Shown here one piece after another: positions 8,311-17,087 of a stretch of DNA of 64,000 nt. Within the stretch, counting starts at the first letter, position 1. Every line of letters starts with the position of its first letter. The notes below the pieces were generated by a model. The model made no database searches, was not told where the DNA came from, and was given only the letters and a program-made list of their open reading frames with translations. Position numbers and translations under genes: made by a program. Source of the DNA: Oscillospiraceae bacterium (lineage in GTDB: Bacteria; Bacillota; Clostridia; Oscillospirales; Ruminococcaceae); assembly GCA_020054675.1 (NCBI GenBank), contig JAIHAL010000001.1, forward strand, positions 124,001 to 188,000. The letters run 5' to 3'.

Positions 8311-9422
8311 TATAAGACCTCCCCATAGTTGCCAAGAAATTTAAAATATGAAAGTTCCCTTTGAAGCTCCATAAGCAGTCCTGAAACTTTTGATTCCCTT
8401 ATGTCACCGGAAAAATCAAGGTAAAATATAACATCAAAGCTTCCGTTGGCAATAGGCTTGCTTTCAATGTGCTCCAAATCAAGATTGTTTACAGAAAATC
8501 TTGTAAGAAGTCTGAAAAGGGAACCCTTTACATTTGGAATAGAAAGCGCCACAGAAACGGTTTTGGGGTTTTTAGGCATTTGAAATTTTTTGGATATGCA
8601 TATGAATCTTGTATAATTCGGTGAAACATTTGAAATTCCGGTTTTGAGTATTTCAAGCCCGTATTGAATTGCACACTGCTCGGAGCATATTGCGGCAATA
8701 GGCTCGCTGCTTTGAGCGACAAGCTGGGCTGCCGCAGCAGTATTTATATATGCAGTCTTTTGGAGATTGTTTGCGCGCAAAAATTCGGAGCATTGCGATA
8801 GCGCCTGTTCATGGGAATAAACCTTTTGAATGCTTTCAAAACTTGTTCCGCTTCGTACGGCAAGACAGTTTGTAATTTCAACTTGTGTCCTTGCAGCTAT
8901 ATAAAAATTGTATTTGCGCATTAGGTCATAGGTTTCTGCAACGCTTCCGGCGGTGGAATTTTGTATTGGCAGGACCCCGTAATCAATCTCACCGTTTTCA
9001 ACAGCTTTAAAAACGTCTTCAAAGCTGTAAAAGAATGTGATTGGCTTTTCGCCGAAGATTTTTTTGCATGCCTGCTCCTGATATGAGCCGCTGACTCCTT
9101 GACAGCCTATTTTTGATGCTTTTTCAGGAATAAATTCGTCCGGTTCCATTAAAAGGTTTGAATGTATTTCCTGCTGCTGCAAAGCTTTGCTTATGTCCAT
9201 TATGTTTTCAAAAAGGACGGCGGCGCCATCTGCAAGATTAGGCGGGGAGAGTTTTTTTATGTTTTCAATCACTTCTTTTTCGCGTCCGCCCTGCAAAACA
9301 GGCAGATTATTTTGCTTTTTAAATTCAGCTACTTTTTTGACGACGTCCATCCGCTTTACAAAAAGCCTTAATATTTCTTTGTCTATTTGGTCTATTTCAT
9401 ATCTTAAATCTTTAAGGTCCAT
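8310..9422 (-). CDS. pheA: bifunctional chorismate mutase / prephenate dehydratase (P-protein)
   Basis: Converts chorismate to phenylpyruvate for phenylalanine synthesis. Three domains are visible in 370 residues: an AroQ chorismate mutase (about 1-85, LRYEIDQIDKEILRLFVKRM), a prephenate dehydratase (about 105-285, with GSYQEQA, NSTAGSVAETYDLM and SNYTRF-like NVSPNYTRF), and a C-terminal ACT domain (about 295-365, VKGSLFRLLTRFSVNNLDLEHIESKP) containing the phenylalanine-binding ESRP-type motif. It heads the operon with ispD and ispF; a clear promoter lies upstream and GGGGGA is the ribosome site. Confidence 0.96.
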   Translation of the reverse strand: MDLKDLRYEIDQIDKEILRLFVKRMDVVKKVAEFKKQNNLPVLQGGREKEVIENIKKLSPPNLADGAAVLFENIMDISKALQQQEIHSNLLMEPDEFIPEKASKIGCQGVSGSYQEQACKKIFGEKPITFFYSFEDVFKAVENGEIDYGVLPIQNSTAGSVAETYDLMRKYNFYIAARTQVEITNCLAVRSGTSFESIQKVYSHEQALSQCSEFLRANNLQKTAYINTAAAAQLVAQSSEPIAAICSEQCAIQYGLEILKTGISNVSPNYTRFICISKKFQMPKNPKTVSVALSIPNVKGSLFRLLTRFSVNNLDLEHIESKPIANGSFDVIFYLDFSGDIRESKVSGLLMELQRELSYFKFLGNYGEVL

Positions 9423-9454
9423 AAAATCCCCCGTTTTATTATTTGCTATGTTTT

Positions 9455-9483
9455 ATTATACTTTAGAAAGCATTTTTTCGCAA
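9455..9483 (-). promoter_or_regulatory. sigma-A promoter of pheA-ispD-ispF
   Basis: Minus strand: TTGCGA (9483-9478), 17-base spacer, TATAAT (9460-9455), about 33 bases before the pheA ATG. No leader hairpin or attenuator fits in the short leader. Confidence 0.65.
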
Positions 9484-9592
9484 GATAAAAGATTTTTGTT
9501 TTGGTTTTGGATTTCTTAAAAAAATATTTTAAAATGTATTTAAATGTGGTATAATAAAGCAAATAAAACTTTAACAGAAAGACGATGTCAAA

Positions 9593-10780
9593 ATGAAAAA
9601 GCTTTTAAAAAAACGCATGAAAATTCATTCGCTTGCGATTTTCAGGAATATTGTTTCGGATAGTGTTGTTATGAAATTGTCACTGCTCTTGGAAAGCGAA
9701 ACCCTTTCGGAATTTGAAAAGGTTTCACGCTACGGTGATTTTGTATCCGAACTTTTTAAGGCCGGCGGGAATTTGAGCGCATATCTCTTAAGCCTTGTTC
9801 TTGAAGATGAAAATGTTTATATGCTTAAAAAAGCGCGCGGCGAGCAAATTCCGGAATATATGCAAAAGTGTCTGTTGTCGGAACTTGATATTATAGGGGA
9901 AATAGCATCGCTAAAAAGCTCTGAAATAAAGGAGGCAATTGGCTACGACGGATATTTGCCTGAATGGGAAACAAGCCAAATTGATTTTGCCGAAGTATAT
10001 ATGGAACGCATAAAAAATATTTCAAGGTGCGGATACGGGATTTTTGCAAAATATCATGCTTTTATTTTTGATGGTAAAAATCTTTTGCCGGTGAAATCTC
10101 CTGATGCAATAAAACTTTCGCAGCTTGGCGGATATGCGCTTGAAAGGCAAAAGCTAATTGACAATACCGTTGCCTTGCTTGAAAACAAGCCTGCTGCAAA
10201 TGTGCTTTTGTATGGTGATGCCGGAACGGGGAAATCTTCTTCCGTAAAGGCTGTTGCAAATGAATTTAAGGACAGGGGACTTCGCCTTGTCGAAATTTCA
10301 AAAAAGCAGTTGAAGGAACTGCCTGCCTTAATCAATATTCTTGGCAAAAATCCTTTGAAATTCATATTGTTTATTGATGATTTGTCTTTTTCAAAGGACG
10401 ATGATGATTTCGGAGCGCTTAAAGCTGTGCTGGAAGGCTCAGTTTCTTCAAAAACGCCAAATGTTGCAATATATGCTACGAGCAACCGAAGGCATTTGGT
10501 TAAGGAAAGTTTTTCAGACAGGAATGGTGACGACATACATATAAACGATACAATAGAGGAACTTGTATCGCTTTCGGCAAGATTTGGACTTGCAATTAAC
10601 TTTTCCAAACCGGATAAGGAACTTTACCTTGAAATTGTTTCAAAATTGGCAGAGCAATATGAAATAAATATGGAAAAAGAAAAACTTTTTACCGAAGCGG
10701 AGGCCTTTGCATTAAGGAAAGGAGGACGTTCGCCGCGTGCGGCAAAGCAGTTTGTTGAATACTTAAAAGCAAGGGGATAA
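9593..10780 (+). CDS. DUF815-family AAA ATPase
   Basis: P-loop ATPase of a family without an established role. The N-terminal half (about 1-165) is helical and unassigned; the AAA core has Walker A GDAGTGKSS (about 208-216), Walker B FILFIDDLSF (about 258-267), a sensor YATSNRRHL and a C-terminal GRSPRAAKQFVEYL helix. The start ATG has only a weak ribosome site. A TATAAT lies at 9550-9555 with a poor -35 (TTTTAA). It is followed 13 bases later by the ThrE-type exporter genes, so it is likely in the same transcript; no functional link is known to me. Confidence 0.8.
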   Translation: MKKLLKKRMKIHSLAIFRNIVSDSVVMKLSLLLESETLSEFEKVSRYGDFVSELFKAGGNLSAYLLSLVLEDENVYMLKKARGEQIPEYMQKCLLSELDIIGEIASLKSSEIKEAIGYDGYLPEWETSQIDFAEVYMERIKNISRCGYGIFAKYHAFIFDGKNLLPVKSPDAIKLSQLGGYALERQKLIDNTVALLENKPAANVLLYGDAGTGKSSSVKAVANEFKDRGLRLVEISKKQLKELPALINILGKNPLKFILFIDDLSFSKDDDDFGALKAVLEGSVSSKTPNVAIYATSNRRHLVKESFSDRNGDDIHINDTIEELVSLSARFGLAINFSKPDKELYLEIVSKLAEQYEINMEKEKLFTEAEAFALRKGGRSPRAAKQFVEYLKARG

Positions 10781-10793
10781 AATTGGAGGGATT

Positions 10794-11555
10794 ATGGAAG
10801 ATTATGAGCTTTTGAATCTTTCAACCGACATAGGCTTTTTTATGCTTGTGCATGGCGCGGAAGTATACCGCGTTGAGGAAAGCATACGCAGGATGCTGAA
10901 TTCGTATGGCAGGGAAGATGCGGATGTTTATGTGATACCGGGCAGCATAGTGGTTACATTGTGCTGCAAGGACGGGAAACCAATGACAAAAACAAGAAGG
11001 GTGTTAAGGCACCAGACAAATCTTGACAAAATAGATGCTTTGAATAATCTTGTAAGAAGCATTTGCAGGGAAACGCCTGATTTTGAGTCTGCTTCATTAA
11101 AATTTAAGGAAATTTTAGGACGCAAAGTTTATTCAAACCGAGTACTTTTGATAGTATATGCGATAATAGGCGCAAGCTTTGCAATTTTTTTCGGCGGAAC
11201 GTTAAGGGATGCTGTTTTTGCAATGTTAGCGGCAATGGGAATAAAAATCATTCAAATACTTTTTGAAAAAATCGATGCGAATGATTTTTTTACAATTGTA
11301 ATATGCAGCGCATTTGCTTCTTTTTTTGCAATTTTTTCGGCTTATTTTCATTTTGCAGATAACATGGATAAGGTAACCATAGGAGCGCTGATGACTCTTG
11401 TTCCAGGAATAACAATAACCAACTGCATGAGGGATTTTATTGCAGGCGACCTTATGACAGGCCTTTCACGCCTTGCGGAGGCAATTTTAACTGCTGCGGG
11501 AATAGCTATCGGAGTTGCTGTAAATTTGATGTTTTTAAAAAATTTCATTGTTTGA
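10794..11555 (+). CDS. threonine/serine exporter, large ThrE domain (DUF1212)
   Basis: Integral membrane protein corresponding to the N-terminal part of ThrE, which exports threonine and serine. The 253-residue protein has a soluble N-terminus (FFMLVHGAEVYRVEESI, the conserved G-A-E region) and about five membrane segments from residue 118 on, including LMTLVPGITITNCMRDF with the conserved PG motif. Split ThrE systems encoded by two adjacent genes are common in Firmicutes, and the short partner follows after 12 bases. Start ATG with TTGGAGG upstream. Confidence 0.88.
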   Translation: MEDYELLNLSTDIGFFMLVHGAEVYRVEESIRRMLNSYGREDADVYVIPGSIVVTLCCKDGKPMTKTRRVLRHQTNLDKIDALNNLVRSICRETPDFESASLKFKEILGRKVYSNRVLLIVYAIIGASFAIFFGGTLRDAVFAMLAAMGIKIIQILFEKIDANDFFTIVICSAFASFFAIFSAYFHFADNMDKVTIGALMTLVPGITITNCMRDFIAGDLMTGLSRLAEAILTAAGIAIGVAVNLMFLKNFIV

Positions 11556-11567
11556 AAAGGATTTTTT

Positions 11568-12032
11568 ATGGATTTTATAAATACTTCCGTTGTGCAATGC
11601 CTTTGCGTTGCCGTATCGTCGGCAGCCTTTTCCATTGAATTTAATTTAAGGGGCAAAAAGCTTGTCCTGTCTGCATTGGGCGGGCTTCTTGCTTGGGTTG
11701 TGTATTTGCTTTTTTCAGGCATGTTTGAAAACGACATTCCGCAATATTTTCTTGGGGCGGCAGCGGTTTCAGCATACTCTGAAATTTGTGCCCGTCTGAC
11801 AAAATCACCTGCGGTGGTTTATCTTGTTGTGTCCATAATTCCTCTTGTCCCCGGAGGTGATATATACCGTACTATGGTATATTTTATTGAGGGTAAGGCG
11901 GATTTGTTTCTCGGACTTTTTATGTATGCGCTGAGCATAGCCGGTTCAATTGCGCTTGGTGTTTTTGCAGTAACTTCAATTTTTAGGCTTTTTTCCTCTA
12001 TTATGAAAAAACTTAAAAAGAAGAAAATATAA
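11568..12032 (+). CDS. threonine/serine exporter, small ThrE domain (DUF3815)
   Basis: Second half of the split exporter: 154 residues with about four to five hydrophobic segments and the conserved SIIPLVPGGDIYRTM stretch, which mirrors the PG loop of the larger partner. It ends in a lysine-rich cytoplasmic tail (KKLKKKKI). It is presumed to form the functional exporter with the preceding gene. No terminator is seen before the next gene at 12108. Confidence 0.86.
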   Translation: MDFINTSVVQCLCVAVSSAAFSIEFNLRGKKLVLSALGGLLAWVVYLLFSGMFENDIPQYFLGAAAVSAYSEICARLTKSPAVVYLVVSIIPLVPGGDIYRTMVYFIEGKADLFLGLFMYALSIAGSIALGVFAVTSIFRLFSSIMKKLKKKKI

Positions 12033-12107
12033 ATTTTGTACATTATTTTTATTTGGATTATTATTTTTTCAGTGATATTATTTTAAATGACATTAATTTT
12101 ATAAAGG

Positions 12108-13511
12108 GTGTTTGTTATCAAAAAAAAGCTTTTGTATCTCCTTGAAAAATACCTTTCCGGGGAGTCGATAGATTATCATAAGGTTATAGCAATAATAATA
12201 CCTATTTTTGTGGACCAGGCATTTATTGTATTCATAAATTTTTTCAATACCGCAATGATAAGCTCTGCGGGAGTCGAAGCTGTAAGTGCGGTAAATATTG
12301 TGGATTCCATAAATATGTTCCTGCTTAACGTTTTTATTGCCGTTGCAACGGGCGGAACGGTGATTGTGGCGCAATATAAAGGAAACGGCGATGAAAAAAT
12401 GGTTTCGCGCTCCGCTGCGGGAGCCATTGCCGCAACGACTTTTTTGGCCATTTTGATTGGTGGGCTTATAATAATTTTCCATAATGCCGTATTGTCTTTT
12501 CTTTTTGGAAAGGCTGAAAAGGCGGTTTTTGACAACGCGAGGATTTTTTTAATAGGAAGCTGCATTTCATATCCTGCTTTTGCGGTTTTCCAAGCATCCA
12601 CATCGGCACTTAGGGGAGTTTCGGATACAAAATCTTCATTGATGCTTTCAATGATAACTAATTTTTCTTATTTCCTGTTTAATTTGCTTTTTATCAATTT
12701 TTTGCATATGGGAGTTTTGGGCATGGCGATTTCCGCCATACTTTCAAGAAGCCTCGGTATGATTTGTTCGATAATTTATATCGTAAGGTTTGGTCACACG
12801 CTTAATATTCATTTAGCTGATATTTTTAAAGTGGATTTTTCGGTGCAAAAAAGGATGTTTCTGATAGGTCTTCCGTTTGCTGCGGAGCAAATGTTTTTTA
12901 ATGGCGGTAAACTGTTAACACAAACTTTTATAGTTGAAATAGGCACACTTGCTCTTACCGTGAATGCAATCTGCTCATCTCTTTCGGGATTTATGCAGAT
13001 AGGCGGCGGTTCAATGAGCCTTGCCATAATAACTGTTGTGGGGCAGTGCATGGGAAGACATAATGTTAAAGACGCAAGGAAGTTTGTAAAATCATTTATA
13101 GCGTTAGGTTCGATTAGCTTGGTGATAGGGGATTTGTTGGTTTTGCCGTTTTTCCCGCTTTTAATAAAAATGTTTTCCCCGCCGGAGGAAATTGTAGGGA
13201 CTATCTTTTTCATAATGGTTGCAATGGGGATAGCTTCACCTTTGCTTTGGCCGATAAGTTTTATATGCCCGTCCGCTTTGAGGGCGGCAGGGGATGCAAA
13301 TTTTACTTCAATTGTTTCCATGCTTTCGATGTGGCTTTTCAGAGTAGTACTAGGATATATCCTTGGAATTGTTTTGGGATTTGGAATAATCGGCGTTTGG
13401 TTTGCAATGATGTTGGAATGGGGAATTCGCGGAACGGTTTTTGTGCTGCGGTTTAAGGGGGATAAATGGACTGCGCATAATCTTATAGGCGAAGAGCAGA
13501 AATCATCCTGA
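12108..13511 (+). CDS. MATE-family efflux transporter
   Basis: Drug or metabolite/cation antiporter in the membrane. The 467-residue product has about 12 hydrophobic segments arranged as two pseudo-repeats. Family features include IIPIFVDQAFIVFINFFNTAMI at the start, ATGGTVIVAQYKGNGD in the first loop and the equivalent GGGSMSLAIITVVGQCMGR in the second half. The start is uncertain: GTG at 12108 has AAAGG directly adjoining it, and TTG at 12132 would be nine residues shorter. The substrate cannot be inferred. Confidence 0.88.
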   Translation: MFVIKKKLLYLLEKYLSGESIDYHKVIAIIIPIFVDQAFIVFINFFNTAMISSAGVEAVSAVNIVDSINMFLLNVFIAVATGGTVIVAQYKGNGDEKMVSRSAAGAIAATTFLAILIGGLIIIFHNAVLSFLFGKAEKAVFDNARIFLIGSCISYPAFAVFQASTSALRGVSDTKSSLMLSMITNFSYFLFNLLFINFLHMGVLGMAISAILSRSLGMICSIIYIVRFGHTLNIHLADIFKVDFSVQKRMFLIGLPFAAEQMFFNGGKLLTQTFIVEIGTLALTVNAICSSLSGFMQIGGGSMSLAIITVVGQCMGRHNVKDARKFVKSFIALGSISLVIGDLLVLPFFPLLIKMFSPPEEIVGTIFFIMVAMGIASPLLWPISFICPSALRAAGDANFTSIVSMLSMWLFRVVLGYILGIVLGFGIIGVWFAMMLEWGIRGTVFVLRFKGDKWTAHNLIGEEQKSS

Positions 13512-13519
13512 TACATATA

Positions 13520-13554
13520 ATAGGAATATATTTGTAAAAAGGATATGTTCCTAT
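13520..13554 (+). promoter_or_regulatory. hairpin covering the start codon of the amidase-domain gene
   Basis: 13520-13530 pairs with 13544-13554 over 11 bp (one G-U), with a 13-base loop holding the AAAGG ribosome site; the right arm includes the AU of the AUG at 13553. It may slow initiation. Confidence 0.45.
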
Positions 13555-14062
13555 GGAATTTTCTCATGCAGCATTGAAGAATGTTGAATACAATCGTACT
13601 GCCGCGGTGGAGTATGCTTTAAAATGGGCACTTTCAAGAAATCCGCGGTATTATGATTTTGACAGCATAGGCGGAGATTGTACAAATTTTGTTTCGCAAA
13701 GCCTTTACAGCGGTGCAAAGGTGATGAACTATACTCCGGAGCTTGGCTGGTACTATAATTCGTTAAATGACCGCGCTCCGGCATGGAGCAGTGTAAAATA
13801 CCTGCATAAATTTCTTATTTCAAATAAAGGCGCGGGGCCTTATGGGATTGAAACCGACAGAAGCAAAGTCCTGCCGGGCGATATAGTGCAAATGGCAATA
13901 GAAGGTGAGGAATTCGGACATTCCGCCGTAATAGATAAAATAGAAAACGGTAAAATTTATGTTTCGGCGCATACTTATGACAGCAGAAATCGCCCGTTAT
14001 CGTCATATTCTTACAGCAAAATAAGATTCATCCACATTTTAGGGGTAAGAAAATGGGGATAA
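13553..14062 (+). CDS. amidase-domain protein (Amidase_6-like)
   Basis: Putative amidase of a family frequent in Bacillus and Clostridia. The 169-residue protein starts with YNRTAAVEYALKWALSRNPRYYDF and has the catalytic-type cysteine in GGDCTNFVSQ (C43) and a histidine in FGHSAVIDKI (about 123), consistent with a papain-like Cys/His pair. It lacks a signal peptide and any binding domain, so the substrate, possibly a wall peptide, is unknown. The ribosome site and start codon lie in an 11-bp hairpin. Confidence 0.82.
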   Translation: MEFSHAALKNVEYNRTAAVEYALKWALSRNPRYYDFDSIGGDCTNFVSQSLYSGAKVMNYTPELGWYYNSLNDRAPAWSSVKYLHKFLISNKGAGPYGIETDRSKVLPGDIVQMAIEGEEFGHSAVIDKIENGKIYVSAHTYDSRNRPLSSYSYSKIRFIHILGVRKWG

Positions 14063-14067
14063 ATCAT

Positions 14068-14113
14068 AAAAATCCTCCCATAATATATTTAAAAATATTA
14101 AGGGAGGATTTTT
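14068..14113 (+). terminator. terminator hairpin overlapping the rubrerythrin ribosome site
   Basis: 14068-14079 pairs with 14102-14113 (12 bp, core ATCCTCCC/GGGAGGAT) and 14081-14086 with 14095-14100 (6 bp), one mismatch between, with a following T-run. It sits six bases after the amidase-gene stop and looks like its terminator. The right arm is also the GGGAGG of rubrerythrin, so read-through RNA would hide that site. Confidence 0.65.
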
Positions 14114-14114
14114 T

Positions 14115-14720
14115 ATGAACCTTGCCCAAAGCGCAACAAAAGAAAATCTTATGAAAGCTTTTGCCGGAGAAAGTCAAGCAAGAAACCGTTATACTTTTGC
14201 GGCTTCTGTTGCAAAAAAGCAAAATATGTATATAATTCAGCAGATTTTTGATTTTACCGCGCATCAGGAAAAAGAGCATGCGCAAATTTTTTATGATTTC
14301 CTTAAAGAAATGAATGGAGGCTCTATAAATATAAACACCGGCTATCCTGTTGGCAATTATGAGGATTTGGCGAAACTGTTAAGGGATGCCCAGCACCATG
14401 AATATCAGGAAAGCAGCGTTATTTATCCTGAATTTGCAAGGGTTGCAAGGGACGAGGGATTTGCTCCCATTGCGGATGCTTTTGAAAAGATTGCGCAAAT
14501 TGAAAATTCCCATGGGAACCGTTTCGGCGCATTTGGGGAACTTATCGAGCAAAACCGTATTTTTAAAGCTGACGGTGAAATTTACTGGATTTGCCTTAAT
14601 TGCGGGCATATCCATAAGGGTAAGGAAGTTCCCATGCAGTGTCCTGTGTGCCATCATGCGCAAGGCTATTTTGTGCCGGAAAAGTATTATAAATTCCTTG
14701 CAAGCGATTATACGAAATAA
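14115..14720 (+). CDS. rubrerythrin
   Basis: Non-haem di-iron peroxidase that protects anaerobes from hydrogen peroxide. It has a four-helix ferritin-like domain (about 1-140) with the ExxH ligands in FAGESQARNRY and FTAHQEKEHAQIF, and KIAQIENSH further on. A C-terminal rubredoxin-like iron knot follows: WICLNCGH and CPVCHHAQGYF. Length 201 is a little above the classic 191. GGGAGG lies 7 bases before the ATG within a hairpin arm. A bidirectional terminator follows. Confidence 0.95.
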   Translation: MNLAQSATKENLMKAFAGESQARNRYTFAASVAKKQNMYIIQQIFDFTAHQEKEHAQIFYDFLKEMNGGSININTGYPVGNYEDLAKLLRDAQHHEYQESSVIYPEFARVARDEGFAPIADAFEKIAQIENSHGNRFGAFGELIEQNRIFKADGEIYWICLNCGHIHKGKEVPMQCPVCHHAQGYFVPEKYYKFLASDYTK

Positions 14721-14726
14721 TTGCTT

Positions 14727-14759
14727 AAAAAAGCCGCCGCAAAAAACGGCGGCTTTTAA
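14727..14759. terminator. bidirectional terminator between rubrerythrin and the LysR gene
   Basis: Perfect stem AAAAGCCGCCG/CGGCGGCTTTT (about 14729-14739 with 14747-14757) with A and T runs on both sides; it overlaps the LysR stop codon at 14756-14758. Confidence 0.85.
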
Positions 14760-15685
14760 AAAACACTTTTCTTTGTTTTTTTAACATAATCCATAAAATA
14801 TTTCATTGAGTCGGTAAATGGAGCGTTTTTTAAATATGCAAATCCGGCGGTGCGCTTGGCCATTGGCTTTGAAAGCGGGATTTCCAAAAGCCTGCCGTTT
14901 TTTAAATCACTTAAGATGAATTCTTTTATAACGCAGGCAACCCCAAGGCTTATTTTGGCAAATTCAATCAGCAGGTCCATGTTGTTGACTTCAAGAATTT
15001 GGTTTACCTCTATGTTGTTCATTCGGAAATAATTATTTACATAAAGCCTTGTTATGTTTTCTTCGTCAAGGAGCATTATGTTTGCATTTTTAAAAAGCTG
15101 AACCTCAAATTCTTCTTTTGAAAGATTGCTGCTCTCGCTCCTTAAATTTAAATTTTGCAAATAATCCTCTGTGGCCGCAAAAATATCCTGAAATTGACCT
15201 AAGGAATAAAATTCAAGGTTTTTAAAATTATCCGTGCGTACGACAAGGGCTATGTCTATTTTTCCTTCTTGGAGTAGTTTTAAGGTATGCGAGGTGGACT
15301 GGCTTTCAATTGTGATTTTAATGTGCGGATGTTCTTTTATAAATCCCTTTAAAAACGGAAGCAGGAGATATTTGCAAAAGGTTGCGCTTGCTCCAATTCT
15401 TAAATGTCCTATTCCGAGCGAATTTATGAGCCTTATTTTTTCCTCTCCGGCATTTATTGCCTCAAAAGCGGTTTGTACTTGCTCAAAGAGTATTTTCCCT
15501 TCAAAGGTTAAGGATACTCCTCTTGAATTCCTATCAAAAAGCTTTGCCCCAAGTTCTTCTTCAAGCTTAAGGACAGCCTTGCTTACCGCAGGCTGGCTTA
15601 TATAGAGCATTTGCGAAGCGCGTGAAATGCTTCCCGATTTTGCCACAGCATAAAAAATTCTGTATTGATTTAAATTTTGTTCCAT
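14756..15685 (-). CDS. LysR-family transcriptional regulator
   Basis: DNA-binding regulator, 309 residues. The winged HTH covers residues 1-60 (FYAVAKSGSISRASQMLYISQPAVSKAVLKLEE) and is followed by the two-lobed effector-binding domain. It is transcribed divergently from leuC with a 120-base shared region that holds a 9-1-9 palindrome at -65 of the leu promoter, the standard position for an activator LysR protein. I infer that it controls leuCDB and probably itself, perhaps in response to a leucine-pathway intermediate, but the ligand cannot be read from sequence. Confidence 0.9.
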   Translation of the reverse strand: MEQNLNQYRIFYAVAKSGSISRASQMLYISQPAVSKAVLKLEEELGAKLFDRNSRGVSLTFEGKILFEQVQTAFEAINAGEEKIRLINSLGIGHLRIGASATFCKYLLLPFLKGFIKEHPHIKITIESQSTSHTLKLLQEGKIDIALVVRTDNFKNLEFYSLGQFQDIFAATEDYLQNLNLRSESSNLSKEEFEVQLFKNANIMLLDEENITRLYVNNYFRMNNIEVNQILEVNNMDLLIEFAKISLGVACVIKEFILSDLKNGRLLEIPLSKPMAKRTAGFAYLKNAPFTDSMKYFMDYVKKTKKSVF

Positions 15686-15701
15686 GCGAAAGAGCCTTTC
15701 T

Positions 15702-15720
15702 ATATAACTTAAAGTTATAT
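15702..15720. promoter_or_regulatory. palindrome, likely LysR operator
   Basis: ATATAACTTAAAGTTATAT is a perfect 9-1-9 palindrome containing the LysR T-N11-A pattern. Its centre is about 65 bases upstream of the predicted leuC transcription start and 26 bases upstream of the LysR ATG. Confidence 0.65.
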
Positions 15721-15740
15721 TAAATATGATTAATATGTAT

Positions 15741-15769
15741 TTGAATTATATCATAAAAGATGGTATAAT
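15741..15769 (+). promoter_or_regulatory. sigma-A promoter of leuC-leuD-leuB
   Basis: TTGAAT (15741-15746), 17-base spacer, TATAAT (15764-15769). The leader to the leuC start is only about 30 bases, so T-box or attenuator control is excluded here. Confidence 0.75.
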
Positions 15770-15805
15770 TTCAACATAGCAAAAATGGAAAAGGAGATGT
15801 TTAAT

Positions 15806-17068
15806 ATGGGTATGACAATGACGCAAAAAATTCTTGCCGCTCATGCCGGTCTTGAAAAGGTTGAGGCAGGACAGCTTATAAAATGCAAGTTGGATATGGT
15901 GCTTGGAAATGACGTTACTACTCCCGTTGCAATAAAGGAATTTCAAAAAGCGGGATTTGACAGCGTTTTTGATAAAACTAAAATTTCAATGGTTATGGAC
16001 CATTTTACTCCTAATAAGGATATAAAAGCGGCCGGACAGTGCAAACTTTGCCGCGATTTTGCAAATGAAAAGGGAATTGTAAATTACTTTGATGTCGGCG
16101 ATATGGGCATTGAGCACGCGCTTTTGCCGGAAAAGGGACTTGTAGCTCCCGGCGAGCTTGTAATCGGGGCGGATAGCCATACCTGCACATATGGCGCGCT
16201 TGGCGCATTTTCAACCGGAGTAGGTTCAACGGATATGGCGGCCGGAATGGCAACCGGCGAAGCTTGGTTCAAGGTTCCGTCTGCAATTAAATTCAACATT
16301 ACCGGAAAGCTTAACGAATGGGTCAGCGGAAAGGACGTAATCCTTCACATCATCGGCATGATTGGCGTTGACGGAGCGCTTTACAAATCAATGGAATTCG
16401 TTGGCGACGGAATAAAAAATCTTTCCATGGACGACAGGCTTGCAATGGCAAATATGGCAATTGAAGCCGGAGCAAAGAACGGAATTTTTATAGTTGATGA
16501 AATTACAAAGGCTTATGTTTCGGATAAGGTAAACAGGGAATATAAGGTTTATGAGCCTGATGCGGATGCAAAATACGATGCAGTGTATGATATTGACCTT
16601 GGCAAAATTAAATCCACAGTTGCATTTCCGCATCTTCCGGAAAATACAAGGACTATTGATGAGGTCGGGGAAGTGAAAATCGACCAGGTGGTTATAGGCT
16701 CATGCACAAACGGCAGAATGGAGGATTTGCAGGTTGCCGCAAAAATTCTCAAAGGCAAGCATGTTGCAAAGAATGTGCGCTGCATAGTTATCCCTGCAAC
16801 TCAAAAGATTTATATGCAGGCAATGAAAGAAGGCTTGCTTGAAATATTCATCAATGCGGGCTGTGCGGTTTCAACTCCTACCTGCGGGCCTTGCCTTGGA
16901 GGACATATGGGCATACTTGCGGCAGGAGAAAGGGCTGTTGCCACTACAAACCGCAATTTTGTCGGAAGAATGGGACATCCGGAGAGCGAAGTATATCTTG
17001 CTTCACCGGCAATTGCCGCCGCAAGCGCAATTACCGGAAAAATTTCCGATGTAAGCGAAGTATTGTAA
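15806..17068 (+). CDS. leuC: 3-isopropylmalate dehydratase large subunit
   Basis: [4Fe-4S] aconitase-family enzyme isomerising 2- to 3-isopropylmalate in leucine synthesis. The 420-residue length and the [13 protein letters not shown] start mark the short archaeal/clostridial LeuC type. Cluster ligands are visible in VIGSCTNGR (about 300) and [10 protein letters not shown] (about 360). I chose ATG at 15806, since AAGGAG lies 9 bases before it and inside the longer reading from 15785. leuD follows after 19 bases. Confidence 0.95.
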   Translation: MGMTMTQKILAAHAGLEKVEAGQLIKCKLDMVLGNDVTTPVAIKEFQKAGFDSVFDKTKISMVMDHFTPNKDIKAAGQCKLCRDFANEKGIVNYFDVGDMGIEHALLPEKGLVAPGELVIGADSHTCTYGALGAFSTGVGSTDMAAGMATGEAWFKVPSAIKFNITGKLNEWVSGKDVILHIIGMIGVDGALYKSMEFVGDGIKNLSMDDRLAMANMAIEAGAKNGIFIVDEITKAYVSDKVNREYKVYEPDADAKYDAVYDIDLGKIKSTVAFPHLPENTRTIDEVGEVKIDQVVIGSCTNGRMEDLQVAAKILKGKHVAKNVRCIVIPATQKIYMQAMKEGLLEIFINAGCAVSTPTCGPCLGGHMGILAAGERAVATTNRNFVGRMGHPESEVYLASPAIAAASAITGKISDVSEVL

Positions 17069-17087
17069 TAATTGGGAGGATAAGAGC

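Noticed and set aside
12809-13567. 252-residue minus-strand open frame opposite the MATE gene
   Set aside because: Antisense to a clear membrane transporter; composition (Pro/Ile-rich) is that of a complement of hydrophobic codons.
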